From JANLSO01 sp031362405 (lineage in GTDB: Bacteria; Actinomycetota; Thermoleophilia; Miltoncostaeales; Miltoncostaeaceae), in assembly GCA_031362405.1 (NCBI GenBank), contig JANLSO010000202.1:1-32721 (forward strand): 32,721 bases of DNA, given 5' to 3'. A program made the translations under genes and the position numbers. The notes beneath the pieces were generated by a model. That model worked only from the letters and a program-made list of their open reading frames with translations, was not told the origin of the DNA and made no database searches. The first letter of the stretch is position 1. The number at the start of each line of letters is the position of its first letter. This document shows, in pieces, positions 14,050 to 21,790 of this stretch.

Positions 14050-15867
14050 GTGAAACAAAACCTCATCCGCAACTTCTGCATCATCGCCCACATCGACCAT
14101 GGTAAGTCGACGTTGGCCGACCGCATTCTTCAGCTCACCGGGGCGGTCAGTGACCGCGAGATGCGGGCCCAGATCCTCGACTCGATGGACATCGAGCGTG
14201 AGCGCGGAATCACCATCAAGGCTCAGGCCGTGCGGGTTTTCTACACCGCCAAAGACGGCGAGACCTATCAACTGAACCTCATCGACACGCCCGGCCACGT
14301 CGACTTCAGCTACGAGGTCTCGCGCAGTCTCGCCGCCTGTGAAGGCGCGCTTCTGGTCGTCGACGCCAGCCAGGGGATCGAGGCCCAGACTCTCGCCAAC
14401 GTCTACTTGGCGATCGAGGGCGACCTCGAGGTCATCCCGGTGCTGAACAAGATCGACCTGCCGGCTGCCGACCCCGAACTGCATGGCCGTGCGGTCGCCG
14501 AGCTCATCGGTGGAGACCCGGAGGACGTTCTTCGCATCTCGGCGAAGACCGGCATGGGCATCCAAGAGGTGCTCGAATCGGTCGTCGCACGGGTGCCCGC
14601 GCCCACCGGGAACGCCGACGGCCCGCCTCGCGCGCTGATTTTCGACTCGGTCTACGACCAGTACCAGGGCGTCGTGGCGTTCGTGCGGGTCATGGACGGC
14701 GAGTTCCGCGAAGGCGACAAGCTCCTTGCGATGCAGACGGGCCTCACCGTCGAGATGAGCACGATCGGTGTGATGACCCCGACCATGGTGCGTACCGGGC
14801 GGCTGGCGGCGGGGGAGACCGGGTACATCGTGACGGGGCTCAAGGCGGTCGGTGACCTCCGCGTCGGCGACACCCTGACGATCGCCAACAACCGCGCCAG
14901 CGAGGCCCTGCCGGGCTACCGCGAAGTCAAACCGATGGTGTTCTGCGGCCTGTTTCCGGTCGATGCGGACGACTACCCGGCGATGCGTGAAGCGCTCGAG
15001 AAGCTGACGCTCAACGATGCCTCTCTGCAGTGGGAGCCCGAGACCTCCCAAGCCCTCGGGTTCGGCTTCCGCTGCGGGTTCCTCGGGCTTCTACACATGG
15101 ATATCGTTCGCGAGCGGCTCGAGCGCGAGTACGACCTCGACCTGCTCGCGACGACCCCGAACGTCGAGTATGAGGTCACCACCACCGCGAAGACTGAGCT
15201 GAAGGTGCGCTCACCCGCTGACCTCCCGGCCGCGAACCACATCGAGACGGTGCGCGAGCCCTACGTGCGCTGCACGGTGCTGGTGCCGCAAGACGGTGTG
15301 GGTGCCGTGATGGGCCTCTGCCAAGACCGCCGCGGCGTGTTCGTCACCATGGAGCCGATCGAGAACCGGCTGCAGATCGTCTACGACATGCCGCTGGCCG
15401 AGATCGTGATGGACTTCTACGATCAGCTCAAAAGCCGCACCAAGGGCTACGCGTCACTCGACTACGAGCTCGTCGGCTACCGCGAAAGTCCGCTCGTGAA
15501 GCTCGACATCCTGCTGGCGGGAGATGCGGTGGACGCCCTCTCGATGATCGTCCACAAAGACCTCGCCTATCCGCGCGGCAAGGCGCTCGTCGAGCGACTG
15601 CAAAAGACGATCCCGCGGCAGATGATCGAGGTGCCGATCCAGGCCGCCGTCGGCGGCAAGATCCTCGCCCGTGAAACCGTCAAGGCCATCCGCAAGGACG
15701 TTCTCGCCAAGTGCTACGGCGGCGACATCAGCCGTAAGCGCAAGCTGCTCGAAAAGCAGAAAGAGGGCAAGAAGCGGATGAAGCAGTTCGGCAGCGTAGA
15801 GGTCCCCCAAGAAGCCTTTCTCTCGGTGCTGACGCTGGGAACGACCGGCGACGGAAACAAGCGGTGA
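14050..15867 (+). CDS. lepA: Elongation factor 4 (LepA)
   Basis: The product has 605 residues. It is a ribosome-bound translational GTPase of the EF-G class, lacking EF-G domain IV and bearing the LepA-specific C-terminal domain. G1 is AHIDHGKST (from residue 13), G2 and its context RERGITIKAQAV, G3 DTPGHVDF, and G4 NKIDLP. The C-terminus has DILLAGDAVDALSMIVHKDL and GGDISRKRKLLEKQKEGKKR, both typical. I use the GTG at 14050 rather than the ATG at 14041, because a -10 hexamer overlaps the ATG and sits 7 nt before the GTG; the GTG also gives the usual short N-terminus. The gene begins a run of lepA, hemW and hrcA joined by 4-nt overlaps. Confidence 0.97.
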   Translation: MKQNLIRNFCIIAHIDHGKSTLADRILQLTGAVSDREMRAQILDSMDIERERGITIKAQAVRVFYTAKDGETYQLNLIDTPGHVDFSYEVSRSLAACEGALLVVDASQGIEAQTLANVYLAIEGDLEVIPVLNKIDLPAADPELHGRAVAELIGGDPEDVLRISAKTGMGIQEVLESVVARVPAPTGNADGPPRALIFDSVYDQYQGVVAFVRVMDGEFREGDKLLAMQTGLTVEMSTIGVMTPTMVRTGRLAAGETGYIVTGLKAVGDLRVGDTLTIANNRASEALPGYREVKPMVFCGLFPVDADDYPAMREALEKLTLNDASLQWEPETSQALGFGFRCGFLGLLHMDIVRERLEREYDLDLLATTPNVEYEVTTTAKTELKVRSPADLPAANHIETVREPYVRCTVLVPQDGVGAVMGLCQDRRGVFVTMEPIENRLQIVYDMPLAEIVMDFYDQLKSRTKGYASLDYELVGYRESPLVKLDILLAGDAVDALSMIVHKDLAYPRGKALVERLQKTIPRQMIEVPIQAAVGGKILARETVKAIRKDVLAKCYGGDISRKRKLLEKQKEGKKRMKQFGSVEVPQEAFLSVLTLGTTGDGNKR

Positions 15868-16973
15868 ACACGGCGGCGCGTGAGGGTGCCGTCCGACACC
15901 TCTACGTGCACCTGCCGTTCTGCGCATCGCGGTGCGGTTACTGCGCGTTCGTTGTGGAGGTCGGCGGCCGTGACCGTCGTGACGCGTACCTCGGCGCGCT
16001 CCTCGCAGAGTCGGGTACTCAAAGTGCCGTCCTGGGCAGCCTCGACACCGTCTACTTCGGCGGAGGAACTCCGACCCTGATGCGCCCGCACCGAATCGCA
16101 GCCCTGCTCGACGCGGTGCGCCCATCACTCGCGGCGGGAGCGGAGGTCAGCATCGAGGCGAACCCCGAAACCGTCGACCGCGAGCACCTCGAGGCCCTTG
16201 TTGCCGCGGGCGTCACGCGGGTCTCGATCGGCGCCCAGACCTTTCAGCCGGAGCTTCTGGCCACGCTCGACCGGGCGGCCACCCCGGACCAGGTTCGGGC
16301 AGCCGTGAGCTGCGCGCGTGAGGCGGGCTTCGCGTCGGTGAGTATCGACCTCCTGTTCGGTGTTCCCGGCCAGACAACCGAGGGCCTGGCCGACGACATC
16401 GCGCAGGCGATCGCCCTGCGCGTCGATCACATCTCCTGGTACGAGCTGGAGTTGAAGCCCGGGGCAGCGCTGACGCGCCGGGGCGCCGTGCTGCCCGACG
16501 ACGACTGGGCCGCCGATGCCTACGAGACGATCGTCGCCTCCCTCGAGGGGGCCGGCTACCGCTGGTACGAGACCGCGAACTTCGCGCGTCCGGGGCACGA
16601 ATGCCGCCACAGCCTTGCCTACTGGGGCGCGGCCGACTACCTCGGGATCGGTGTCGGGGCGGTCAGCACGATCGACGGCGAGCGGCGGCGCAACGCGCCT
16701 GGGGTCGACCGCTACATCGCGGCGGAAGGTACGCCGGAACGGGCCCTCGAGCACCTCGACACCGACACCCAGCGCCGCGAGCGGTGGATGCTCGCGCTAC
16801 GCCTCGACGAGCCCCTTGATCTGGCCTGGTCGGGCCCGCCCGATCACCCCGACGCGCTCGAGCGGCTGGTCGACCTTGGCCTGATCGAGCGTGTGGGCGC
16901 CCAGATTTCCCTGTCACGGCACGGCCGGTTCGTGCAGAACGCGGTGCTGTCGCAGCTCATGGAGTACGCGTGA
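15864..16973 (+). CDS. hemW: HemW-like radical SAM protein
   Basis: The product has 369 residues starting at a GTG that overlaps the lepA stop (GTGA). The [4Fe-4S] radical SAM motif is CxxxCxxC in LPFCASRCGYC (Cys 20, 24, 27). It is followed by the FGGGTPTLM motif and by SIEANPETVD, VSIGAQTFQP and SIDLLFGVPGQT, which are all HemW/HemN-family landmarks. HemW is a heme chaperone related to, but distinct from, oxygen-independent coproporphyrinogen oxidase. The residue after the third Cys is Ala where many relatives have Asp (CAF instead of CDF). The C-terminal HemN region is present (LGLIERVGAQISLSRHGRFV). The gene is co-translated with lepA and hrcA. Confidence 0.93.
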   Translation: MNTAAREGAVRHLYVHLPFCASRCGYCAFVVEVGGRDRRDAYLGALLAESGTQSAVLGSLDTVYFGGGTPTLMRPHRIAALLDAVRPSLAAGAEVSIEANPETVDREHLEALVAAGVTRVSIGAQTFQPELLATLDRAATPDQVRAAVSCAREAGFASVSIDLLFGVPGQTTEGLADDIAQAIALRVDHISWYELELKPGAALTRRGAVLPDDDWAADAYETIVASLEGAGYRWYETANFARPGHECRHSLAYWGAADYLGIGVGAVSTIDGERRRNAPGVDRYIAAEGTPERALEHLDTDTQRRERWMLALRLDEPLDLAWSGPPDHPDALERLVDLGLIERVGAQISLSRHGRFVQNAVLSQLMEYA

Positions 16974-18034
16974 GCGATCGCCCCCCGGTCGAAGATCGCC
17001 CCCCGCTTCCCGGACGTCAGCAGCTGATCCTGCGGGCTGTCGTTGAACGGCACATCGCCACCGGGGCTCCGGTGGGCAGCAAGCACATCGCCGGAGGCGA
17101 CGGGCTCGATTTCGCCTCGTCGACGGTGCGCTACGAGTTGGCGCGCCTCGAGGACCTCGGCTACCTGAACCATCCGCACACCTCGGCGGGGCGGGTGCCG
17201 ACCGATAAGGGCTACCGCTACTACGTCGACACGCTGCCGCCGGCAGACCCGCCCGCCGCGGCGAACCCGGCGATTCGCAACGCCCTCGACCTGGGGGAGA
17301 TGCGCAAAGAGGTCGACGCGGCTTTGCAGCGCCTCGCCGAGGTGGTCTCGCAGGTCACCAACCTGCTCGGTGTCGTCACGGCCCCGGCGCCGCAGACCGC
17401 GAAGATTCGGCACGTCGAGGTGCTCCTTCTTCAGCCGCAGCTCGTGATGGTCGTTGTGATCACCTCGACCGGAGCCGTCAACAAACGCATCGTCGCCTTC
17501 GAGAACCCGGTCGACCCGGGGGTCGCCGACTGGGCGAAGGATTTTCTCAACGAGCGCGTGATCGGGCTCAGCGCCGGGGCCCGGATGATTGAAGCGCGGA
17601 TCGCCGAGCCGAGCCTTGGGCATCGTGAGCAGGCGTTTCTGGACGCAATCGGCCCGGCTGTGACCGAGCTGGGCGTTGAGTCGGCCGAGAGTCTCTACGT
17701 GGGTGGACGCGCCCGCTTCGTGTCAGATCGGCGCCAGGTTGATCTCGCCGCGATCGACAGTCTCATGGGGCAGTTGGAGGAGCGGTATACGCTTCTGGCG
17801 TTGTTGCGCGGGGCACTCGGCCGCCACGAGGTCTACCTTCGTATCGGCGAGGAACTGGCGGGGCCGCAATTGAACGGGCTGTCGATGGTGGCGGCCAACT
17901 ATGGGGTGGCACGGCAGAACCTCGGCACGGTCTCGCTGTTCGGACCGATGTGCATGGACTACCGCCTGGCCATCGGCACCGTCCGGGAAGCCGCATTTGC
18001 GCTCTCCCGATTCTTGGAAGGGGTTTACGAATAG
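16970..18034 (+). CDS. hrcA: Heat-inducible transcription repressor HrcA
   Basis: The product has 354 residues from a GTG overlapping the hemW stop by 4 nt. The N-terminal winged helix has LPGRQQLILRAVVERHIATG, then PVGSKHI, SSTVRYELARLEDLGYL and the classic HTSAGRVPTDKGYRYYVD. The regulatory domain ends with ANYGVARQNLGTVSLFGPMC and MDYRLAIGTVREAAFALSRF, typical for HrcA. It represses chaperone genes by binding CIRCE inverted repeats. I see no CIRCE (TTAGCACTC-N9-GAGTGCTAA) upstream of dnaJ or anywhere nearby, so its targets probably lie outside this window. Confidence 0.96.
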   Translation: MSDRPPVEDRPPLPGRQQLILRAVVERHIATGAPVGSKHIAGGDGLDFASSTVRYELARLEDLGYLNHPHTSAGRVPTDKGYRYYVDTLPPADPPAAANPAIRNALDLGEMRKEVDAALQRLAEVVSQVTNLLGVVTAPAPQTAKIRHVEVLLLQPQLVMVVVITSTGAVNKRIVAFENPVDPGVADWAKDFLNERVIGLSAGARMIEARIAEPSLGHREQAFLDAIGPAVTELGVESAESLYVGGRARFVSDRRQVDLAAIDSLMGQLEERYTLLALLRGALGRHEVYLRIGEELAGPQLNGLSMVAANYGVARQNLGTVSLFGPMCMDYRLAIGTVREAAFALSRFLEGVYE

Positions 18035-18708
18035 ACGATCGCTACGAGATCATCGAGATCTGGCGTCGCCCGCTGCGAGGCGAGCCGGGCGCGGCTGTGC
18101 GCGTACTGGCGAAAACCGAGGCAGGCGCGGTCGGCCCCGAGGAGTACGCGGTGGGGATCAGCACCCTCGCCGAGGCCCAGCTGTCGCCGCTGCTCGATGA
18201 AGCCGATCTTTTCACCGGGCTGTCGTTCGCCGAGGGCCACTGGGTCGCGGCGGTCCTGGCGAGTGCCGCCGACCGGGTCGAGGATGCCGAGGGGCTTCTG
18301 TTCGACCTGCGCGTGCCCGTCGACCTGTCGTGGCGCGACGTCGACCTTTCGGCCGAGGTCATCGAACCGGGTGGGGTACGTTCCGCCCCACTGATTCCGT
18401 GGAGCCCGGAAGGCGACGAATCGGCGGCCGGGACGACGTTTGCGATCGCCGTCTACACGCTCGAATGCGGCCACCAGGCCGTTGAGTTACTGCGTCAAGA
18501 CCCTGACGCGGCACCGTTTTGGATCGAGGAAGGCGCCGTCGACCACCTCATGGCCCGCGACGCCCGCAGCCTCTCGCGGCTGCTCCTGTCGGCGGCCACG
18601 CTCGAGGAAGCACACAACCTCATTGACGCGGCCCAGGCGAACCTCGCGACCCACGCCGATGATCACGACGATGATGATGAGGACGACGAGGACCGCGACG
18701 ACGACTGA
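18031..18708 (+). CDS. Conserved-context hypothetical protein between hrcA and dnaJ, apparent ATA start
   Basis: About 225 residues; no known family recognised. Coding character begins at DDRYEIIEIWRRPLRG, right after the hrcA stop. The only in-frame ATG upstream (17950) would overlap hrcA by 85 nt, and the next GTG (18097) would drop a well-formed N-terminal strand. An ATA at 18031-18033 overlaps the hrcA TAG (ATAG) and has GGAAGGGG 7 nt upstream, an ideal spacing, so ATA is the likely start. The body is acidic, with mixed strands (LLFDLRVPVDLSWRDVDLSA) and later helices (DARSLSRLLLSAATLEEAHN), ending in an Asp/Glu-rich tail from about residue 210. There is no signal peptide or membrane helix. 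Its place between repressor and co-chaperone hints at a stress or proteostasis role, but that is guesswork. Confidence 0.7.
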   Translation: MDDRYEIIEIWRRPLRGEPGAAVRVLAKTEAGAVGPEEYAVGISTLAEAQLSPLLDEADLFTGLSFAEGHWVAAVLASAADRVEDAEGLLFDLRVPVDLSWRDVDLSAEVIEPGGVRSAPLIPWSPEGDESAAGTTFAIAVYTLECGHQAVELLRQDPDAAPFWIEEGAVDHLMARDARSLSRLLLSAATLEEAHNLIDAAQANLATHADDHDDDDEDDEDRDDD

Positions 18709-18741
18709 CCCCTGCACCAAGGCGTTGCGGGCAACCGCTGC

Positions 18742-18747
18742 TACTCT
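18742..18747 (+). promoter_or_regulatory. Candidate -10 element (TACTCT) for dnaJ
   Basis: TACTCT lies 12 nt before the dnaJ ATG, implying a leader of about 5 nt. No Shine-Dalgarno is present. A short GTTGC/GCAAC palindrome sits just upstream. Confidence 0.4.
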
Positions 18748-18759
18748 GCCGGGCGACTT

Positions 18760-19875
18760 ATGACGAACGCGCGACGCGACTATTACGAAATCCTCGGCGT
18801 TGCCCGAGATGCGTCGGACGACGAGATCAAGAAGGCCTTCCGCAAAAGGGCGCGGGAGCTGCATCCTGATGTCAACCCCGACGATCCCGAGGCGGAAGCC
18901 CTCTTCAAGCAGGCCGCCGAGGCCTACGAGGTCATCTCCAACCCGGAAACCCGAGCGGTCTACGATCGGTACGGGCACGAGGGGCTGAACGGTCGCGGGG
19001 CCGGCCCCGACTTCAGCGACTTCAGCTCGTTCCATGACCTCTTCGTTGCCTTCTTCGGGGGCGGTGGTGGCGGTGGAGGACGTCGCCAGTCGGGCGGACA
19101 GGATCTCGGCGTCCTCGTGGAGATCAGCTTCGTCGACTCCGCCGCGGGGATCTCCCGTGAGATCGAGTACGACGCGGCGACCGCGTGCGCGACGTGCGAC
19201 GGCAAGGGATACCCGCCGAGTGCCCATGTCGACCGGTGCAGCACGTGCGCGGGTCAGGGGCAGGTGCGCCAGGTCACTCGCGGCCCGTTCGGCCAGATGA
19301 TGAGGACGCAGCTGTGCCCGACCTGTCGCGGGCGCGGTGAGATGCCGTCGGAGAATTGCGCCGGCTGTGGTGGCGGGGGACGCCTCACCGAGCGCATCAC
19401 TCTCAACGTGGAGATCCCGGCCGGTATCGCCTCCGGCCAGCAGATCCGCCTCACCGGGCGCGGGCATGCGGGCGATCACGGAACCGTCGCGGGCGACCTC
19501 TACGTCCAGGTCGACGTCTCCGCCGACGAACGCTTTCGCCGCGACGGTCTCGATGTCGTGACGCGGGTCGCCGTGCCGGTCACCGACGCCATGATCGGCG
19601 CGACCATCACCGTTCCCACGGTCGATGGGGAGACCCCGATCGAGCTTCGCGCCGGTACCCAGCCGGGTGACGAGTTCGTCGTGCGAGGCAAGGGTTTCCC
19701 GGCGCTTCAGGGCCGTGGCCGCGGCGACCAGCGTGTTGTTGTCGACGTGCGCGTACCGCGGGTCGTCAACGAAGAGGGGCGTGCGGCCGTCGAGCGTCTC
19801 GGCGAGCAGCTCGATGCCCGCAGTTATCGCGAAGACGAGGGCTTCTTCGACCGGCTCCGACACGCCTTCCGCTGA
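18760..19875 (+). CDS. dnaJ: Chaperone protein DnaJ
   Basis: The product has 371 residues. It is an Hsp40 co-chaperone that delivers clients to DnaK and stimulates its ATPase. The J domain (about 6-70) has DYYEILGVARDASDDEIKKA with HPD at 35-37. A Gly-rich stretch follows (a run of Gly near residue 100). The zinc-binding region has four CxxCxGxG repeats (CATCDGKG, CSTCAGQG, CPTCRGRG, CAGCGGGG), with Cys from about 143 to 203. The C-terminal client-binding domains are intact (IPAGIASGQQIRLTGRGHAG, VRGKGFPAL). No grpE or dnaK is adjacent, so this is probably the hrcA-linked DnaJ1/2-type copy of actinobacteria. The ATG is supported by the immediate -10 and by typical family starts. Confidence 0.97.
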   Translation: MTNARRDYYEILGVARDASDDEIKKAFRKRARELHPDVNPDDPEAEALFKQAAEAYEVISNPETRAVYDRYGHEGLNGRGAGPDFSDFSSFHDLFVAFFGGGGGGGGRRQSGGQDLGVLVEISFVDSAAGISREIEYDAATACATCDGKGYPPSAHVDRCSTCAGQGQVRQVTRGPFGQMMRTQLCPTCRGRGEMPSENCAGCGGGGRLTERITLNVEIPAGIASGQQIRLTGRGHAGDHGTVAGDLYVQVDVSADERFRRDGLDVVTRVAVPVTDAMIGATITVPTVDGETPIELRAGTQPGDEFVVRGKGFPALQGRGRGDQRVVVDVRVPRVVNEEGRAAVERLGEQLDARSYREDEGFFDRLRHAFR

Positions 19876-20674
19876 CCTCGTAAAGATCACGGTAACGGCG
19901 TCGGCGCACGATGCCGAGACGGTCATGGCCGCGGCCTGCGCGATGTTGGAGATCGGCTGCGCCGAGCGCGCCGTTGCCGACGGTGTGATGTTCGACTTCT
20001 GGATCGCTCCCGAGCGGGCCGAGCACGCGGCCGCGAGATTGCGGGCATTGCCGCACGTGGAGGACGTCACAACGGCCGCCGAAGGGCCCGAGTGGAGCGA
20101 GGCGATGGAGGCGTTCCATCAGCCGATCGAGGTCGGCGGACGGCTGCGGCTGCGGCCGCCGTGGTGCGCTCCCGTCGCCGGCCTGCTCGACGTGGTGGTC
20201 GACCCCGGAATGGCATTCGGAACGGGTCAGCACGCCACGACGCGCACCTGTCTCGAGCTTCTGCTCGACCTCCCCCTCGGCCCGCTCGTCGACATCGGAT
20301 GCGGCTCAGGCGTGCTCGCCATCGCCGCGCGACGCCTCGGACACGACCCCGTCTGGGCGGTCGACTTCGATCCGCTGTGCGTGGAGGCGACGTGTGCCAA
20401 CGCGCGCGCGAACGGCGTGTCGTTGACGGTCGGCCAGCGCACGATCGGTCGCGATCCACTGCCCGTCGCGCCGACCGTGGTCGCCAACCTGACGGCGACG
20501 GTGTTGGGGGTTCTCGCCGAGGCCATGGCCGACGCCCCTCCCGAGCGTGCGGTCTTCAGTGGCCTGCGGCCTCATGAGGTCGACGTGACACTCGGGCGGT
20601 GGGAGGGCACCGGGCTGCGGTTGCGAGACCGGCGCGACGATGACGGCTGGTCGACGATCCTCGTCGAGCGATGA
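19814..20674 (+). CDS. prmA: Ribosomal protein L11 methyltransferase (PrmA family)
   Basis: The protein trimethylates ribosomal protein L11 using SAM. The catalytic domain is clear: VVVDPGMAFGTGQHATTRTC, motif I LVDIGCGSGVLAIAARRLG, then WAVDFDPLCVEATCANARAN and VVANLTATVLGVLAEAMA. The N-terminal domain begins at ADLVKITVTASAHDAE and resembles the PrmA strand-helix start, but no ATG, GTG or TTG lies close before it. The nearest usable upstream start is the ATG at 19814, which overlaps dnaJ by 62 nt and adds about 20 unlikely residues. The next downstream ATG (19925) would cut off the first strand. I annotate 19814 with low certainty on the start but high certainty on function. The gene is followed by rsmE with a 4-nt overlap. 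Confidence 0.85.
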   Translation: MPAVIAKTRASSTGSDTPSADLVKITVTASAHDAETVMAAACAMLEIGCAERAVADGVMFDFWIAPERAEHAAARLRALPHVEDVTTAAEGPEWSEAMEAFHQPIEVGGRLRLRPPWCAPVAGLLDVVVDPGMAFGTGQHATTRTCLELLLDLPLGPLVDIGCGSGVLAIAARRLGHDPVWAVDFDPLCVEATCANARANGVSLTVGQRTIGRDPLPVAPTVVANLTATVLGVLAEAMADAPPERAVFSGLRPHEVDVTLGRWEGTGLRLRDRRDDDGWSTILVER

Positions 20675-21444
20675 AGCACACGTTCCGCTACCTCGTCGCC
20701 GGGAGCCTCGTCGCCGGTGGGCAGATCGTTCTCGGCGATGCCGACTCGCACCACCTGGCGCGCGTCGTGCGACGCCGCGCAGGTGACACTGTCGAGGTCA
20801 TCGATGCCGATGGAAACATCTGGCCGGCGATGGTGCGTGACCCGGCCGCATCGAATGGCGCCGTGCTCGACGTCGGGATCGAACCGCGCCCTGCTCCAGC
20901 CTCGGCACCCTTCGGTCTCGCCATCGGGGCGCTTGAGTCGAACCGCATGGACCTCGTCGTCGAAAAGGCCGCCGAGATGGGCGTGCCGCGGATCGTCGTG
21001 CTGGCCGGCGAGCGTGCCCGCCGGGGTCACGACGGCGAGGTGTGGAGGCGTCGGCGCGAACGGCTGCAACGGGTTGCCGATGCGGCCGCGCGCCAGAGCG
21101 GCCGAGGCCGCACACCAACCCTTGAAGGGCCGCGCCAGGTCGGTGATGTCCTCGGCGATGCGGGAATCGAGGGTTCGCTGATGTTCGATCCCGGCGGCAC
21201 CGACTCCCTCGTCATGGTGAGTGCGCGCGCGCGCGGGGCAAGCCCCCTGGTATTCGTGGGGCCGGAGGCCGGGTTCTCCGCCGAGGAGGTCGCGGCGGCC
21301 CACGCGCATGGCGTGGCGGTGTGCGGTCTCGGGTCGGCGATTCTCCGGGCCGAGACCGCGGCGGTCGTCGGCCTGGCGATCGTTCTCGATCACGTCGGGT
21401 ACTTCACCGAAACCCACGCCACCGCGAAAGGAGGGCCCCTATGA
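20671..21444 (+). CDS. rsmE: 16S rRNA (uracil-1498-N3)-methyltransferase
   Basis: The product has 257 residues and belongs to the SPOUT class. The N-terminal PUA-like part has DADSHHLARVVRRRAGDTVE. The knot domain has ESNRMDLVVEKAAEMGVPRI, then RERLQRVADAAARQSGR, VFVGPEAGFSAEEV and the C-terminal LGSAILRAETAAVVGLAIVL, the SAM-binding knot. It methylates U1498 in helix 44 of 16S rRNA. The start ATG overlaps the prmA stop (ATGA), so a ribosome-modification pair is co-translated. The canonical GPEGGFS reads GPEAGFS here, a mild change. Confidence 0.95.
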   Translation: MKHTFRYLVAGSLVAGGQIVLGDADSHHLARVVRRRAGDTVEVIDADGNIWPAMVRDPAASNGAVLDVGIEPRPAPASAPFGLAIGALESNRMDLVVEKAAEMGVPRIVVLAGERARRGHDGEVWRRRRERLQRVADAAARQSGRGRTPTLEGPRQVGDVLGDAGIEGSLMFDPGGTDSLVMVSARARGASPLVFVGPEAGFSAEEVAAAHAHGVAVCGLGSAILRAETAAVVGLAIVLDHVGYFTETHATAKGGPL

Positions 21445-21782
21445 CCGAGTGCATCTTCTGCGCGATCGCCGCGGGGAAGGTTCCCGCCGCCATCACGCGG
21501 CGCAGCGAGCGGTTCGTGGCATTCCCTGACATCAACCCCAAGGCCCCCGTTCACCTTCTGGTGATACCGATCCGTCACGTTGCGTCGCCCGCCGAGGCGA
21601 ACGGTCTCGACGACGCCGAGCGGGCGGAAATGCCACTGTTCATCGCCGACGTTGCACGGGAGGCGGGGTTAGAGACCTCGGGCTACCGCGTAACGGCCAA
21701 CCACGGGCCGGATGCCCACCAGAGCGTCTTCCATCTGCATTGGCATGTGATGGGCGGGGCTCTCCTGTCGGAATCGATGTAG
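21441..21782 (+). CDS. HIT family nucleotide-binding protein
   Basis: The product has 113 residues and is a histidine-triad protein of the HINT type, probably a nucleoside phosphoramidase or related AMP-lysine hydrolase. It begins MTECIFCAIAAGKVPAAI, shows the DINPKAPVHLLVIPIRH segment, and has the catalytic triad HLHWH at residues 98-102 preceded by NHGPDAHQSVF. The Cys pair CIFC resembles the zinc-binding start of longer HINT proteins. AAAGGAGGG lies just upstream, a strong ribosome binding site. It overlaps rsmE by 4 nt and is followed by phoH, the common actinobacterial order. Confidence 0.95.
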   Translation: MTECIFCAIAAGKVPAAITRRSERFVAFPDINPKAPVHLLVIPIRHVASPAEANGLDDAERAEMPLFIADVAREAGLETSGYRVTANHGPDAHQSVFHLHWHVMGGALLSESM

Positions 21783-21790
21783 GAGCGCGA

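Noticed and set aside
19625..19875. DnaJ-PrmA fusion by frameshift
   Set aside because: DnaJ ends normally with a complete C-terminus and a TGA; PrmA lies in a different frame with its own domain start.
18487..20070. 527-codon minus-strand open frame opposite dnaJ and flanks
   Set aside because: Antisense to intact dnaJ motifs and spanning gene boundaries without any signal.
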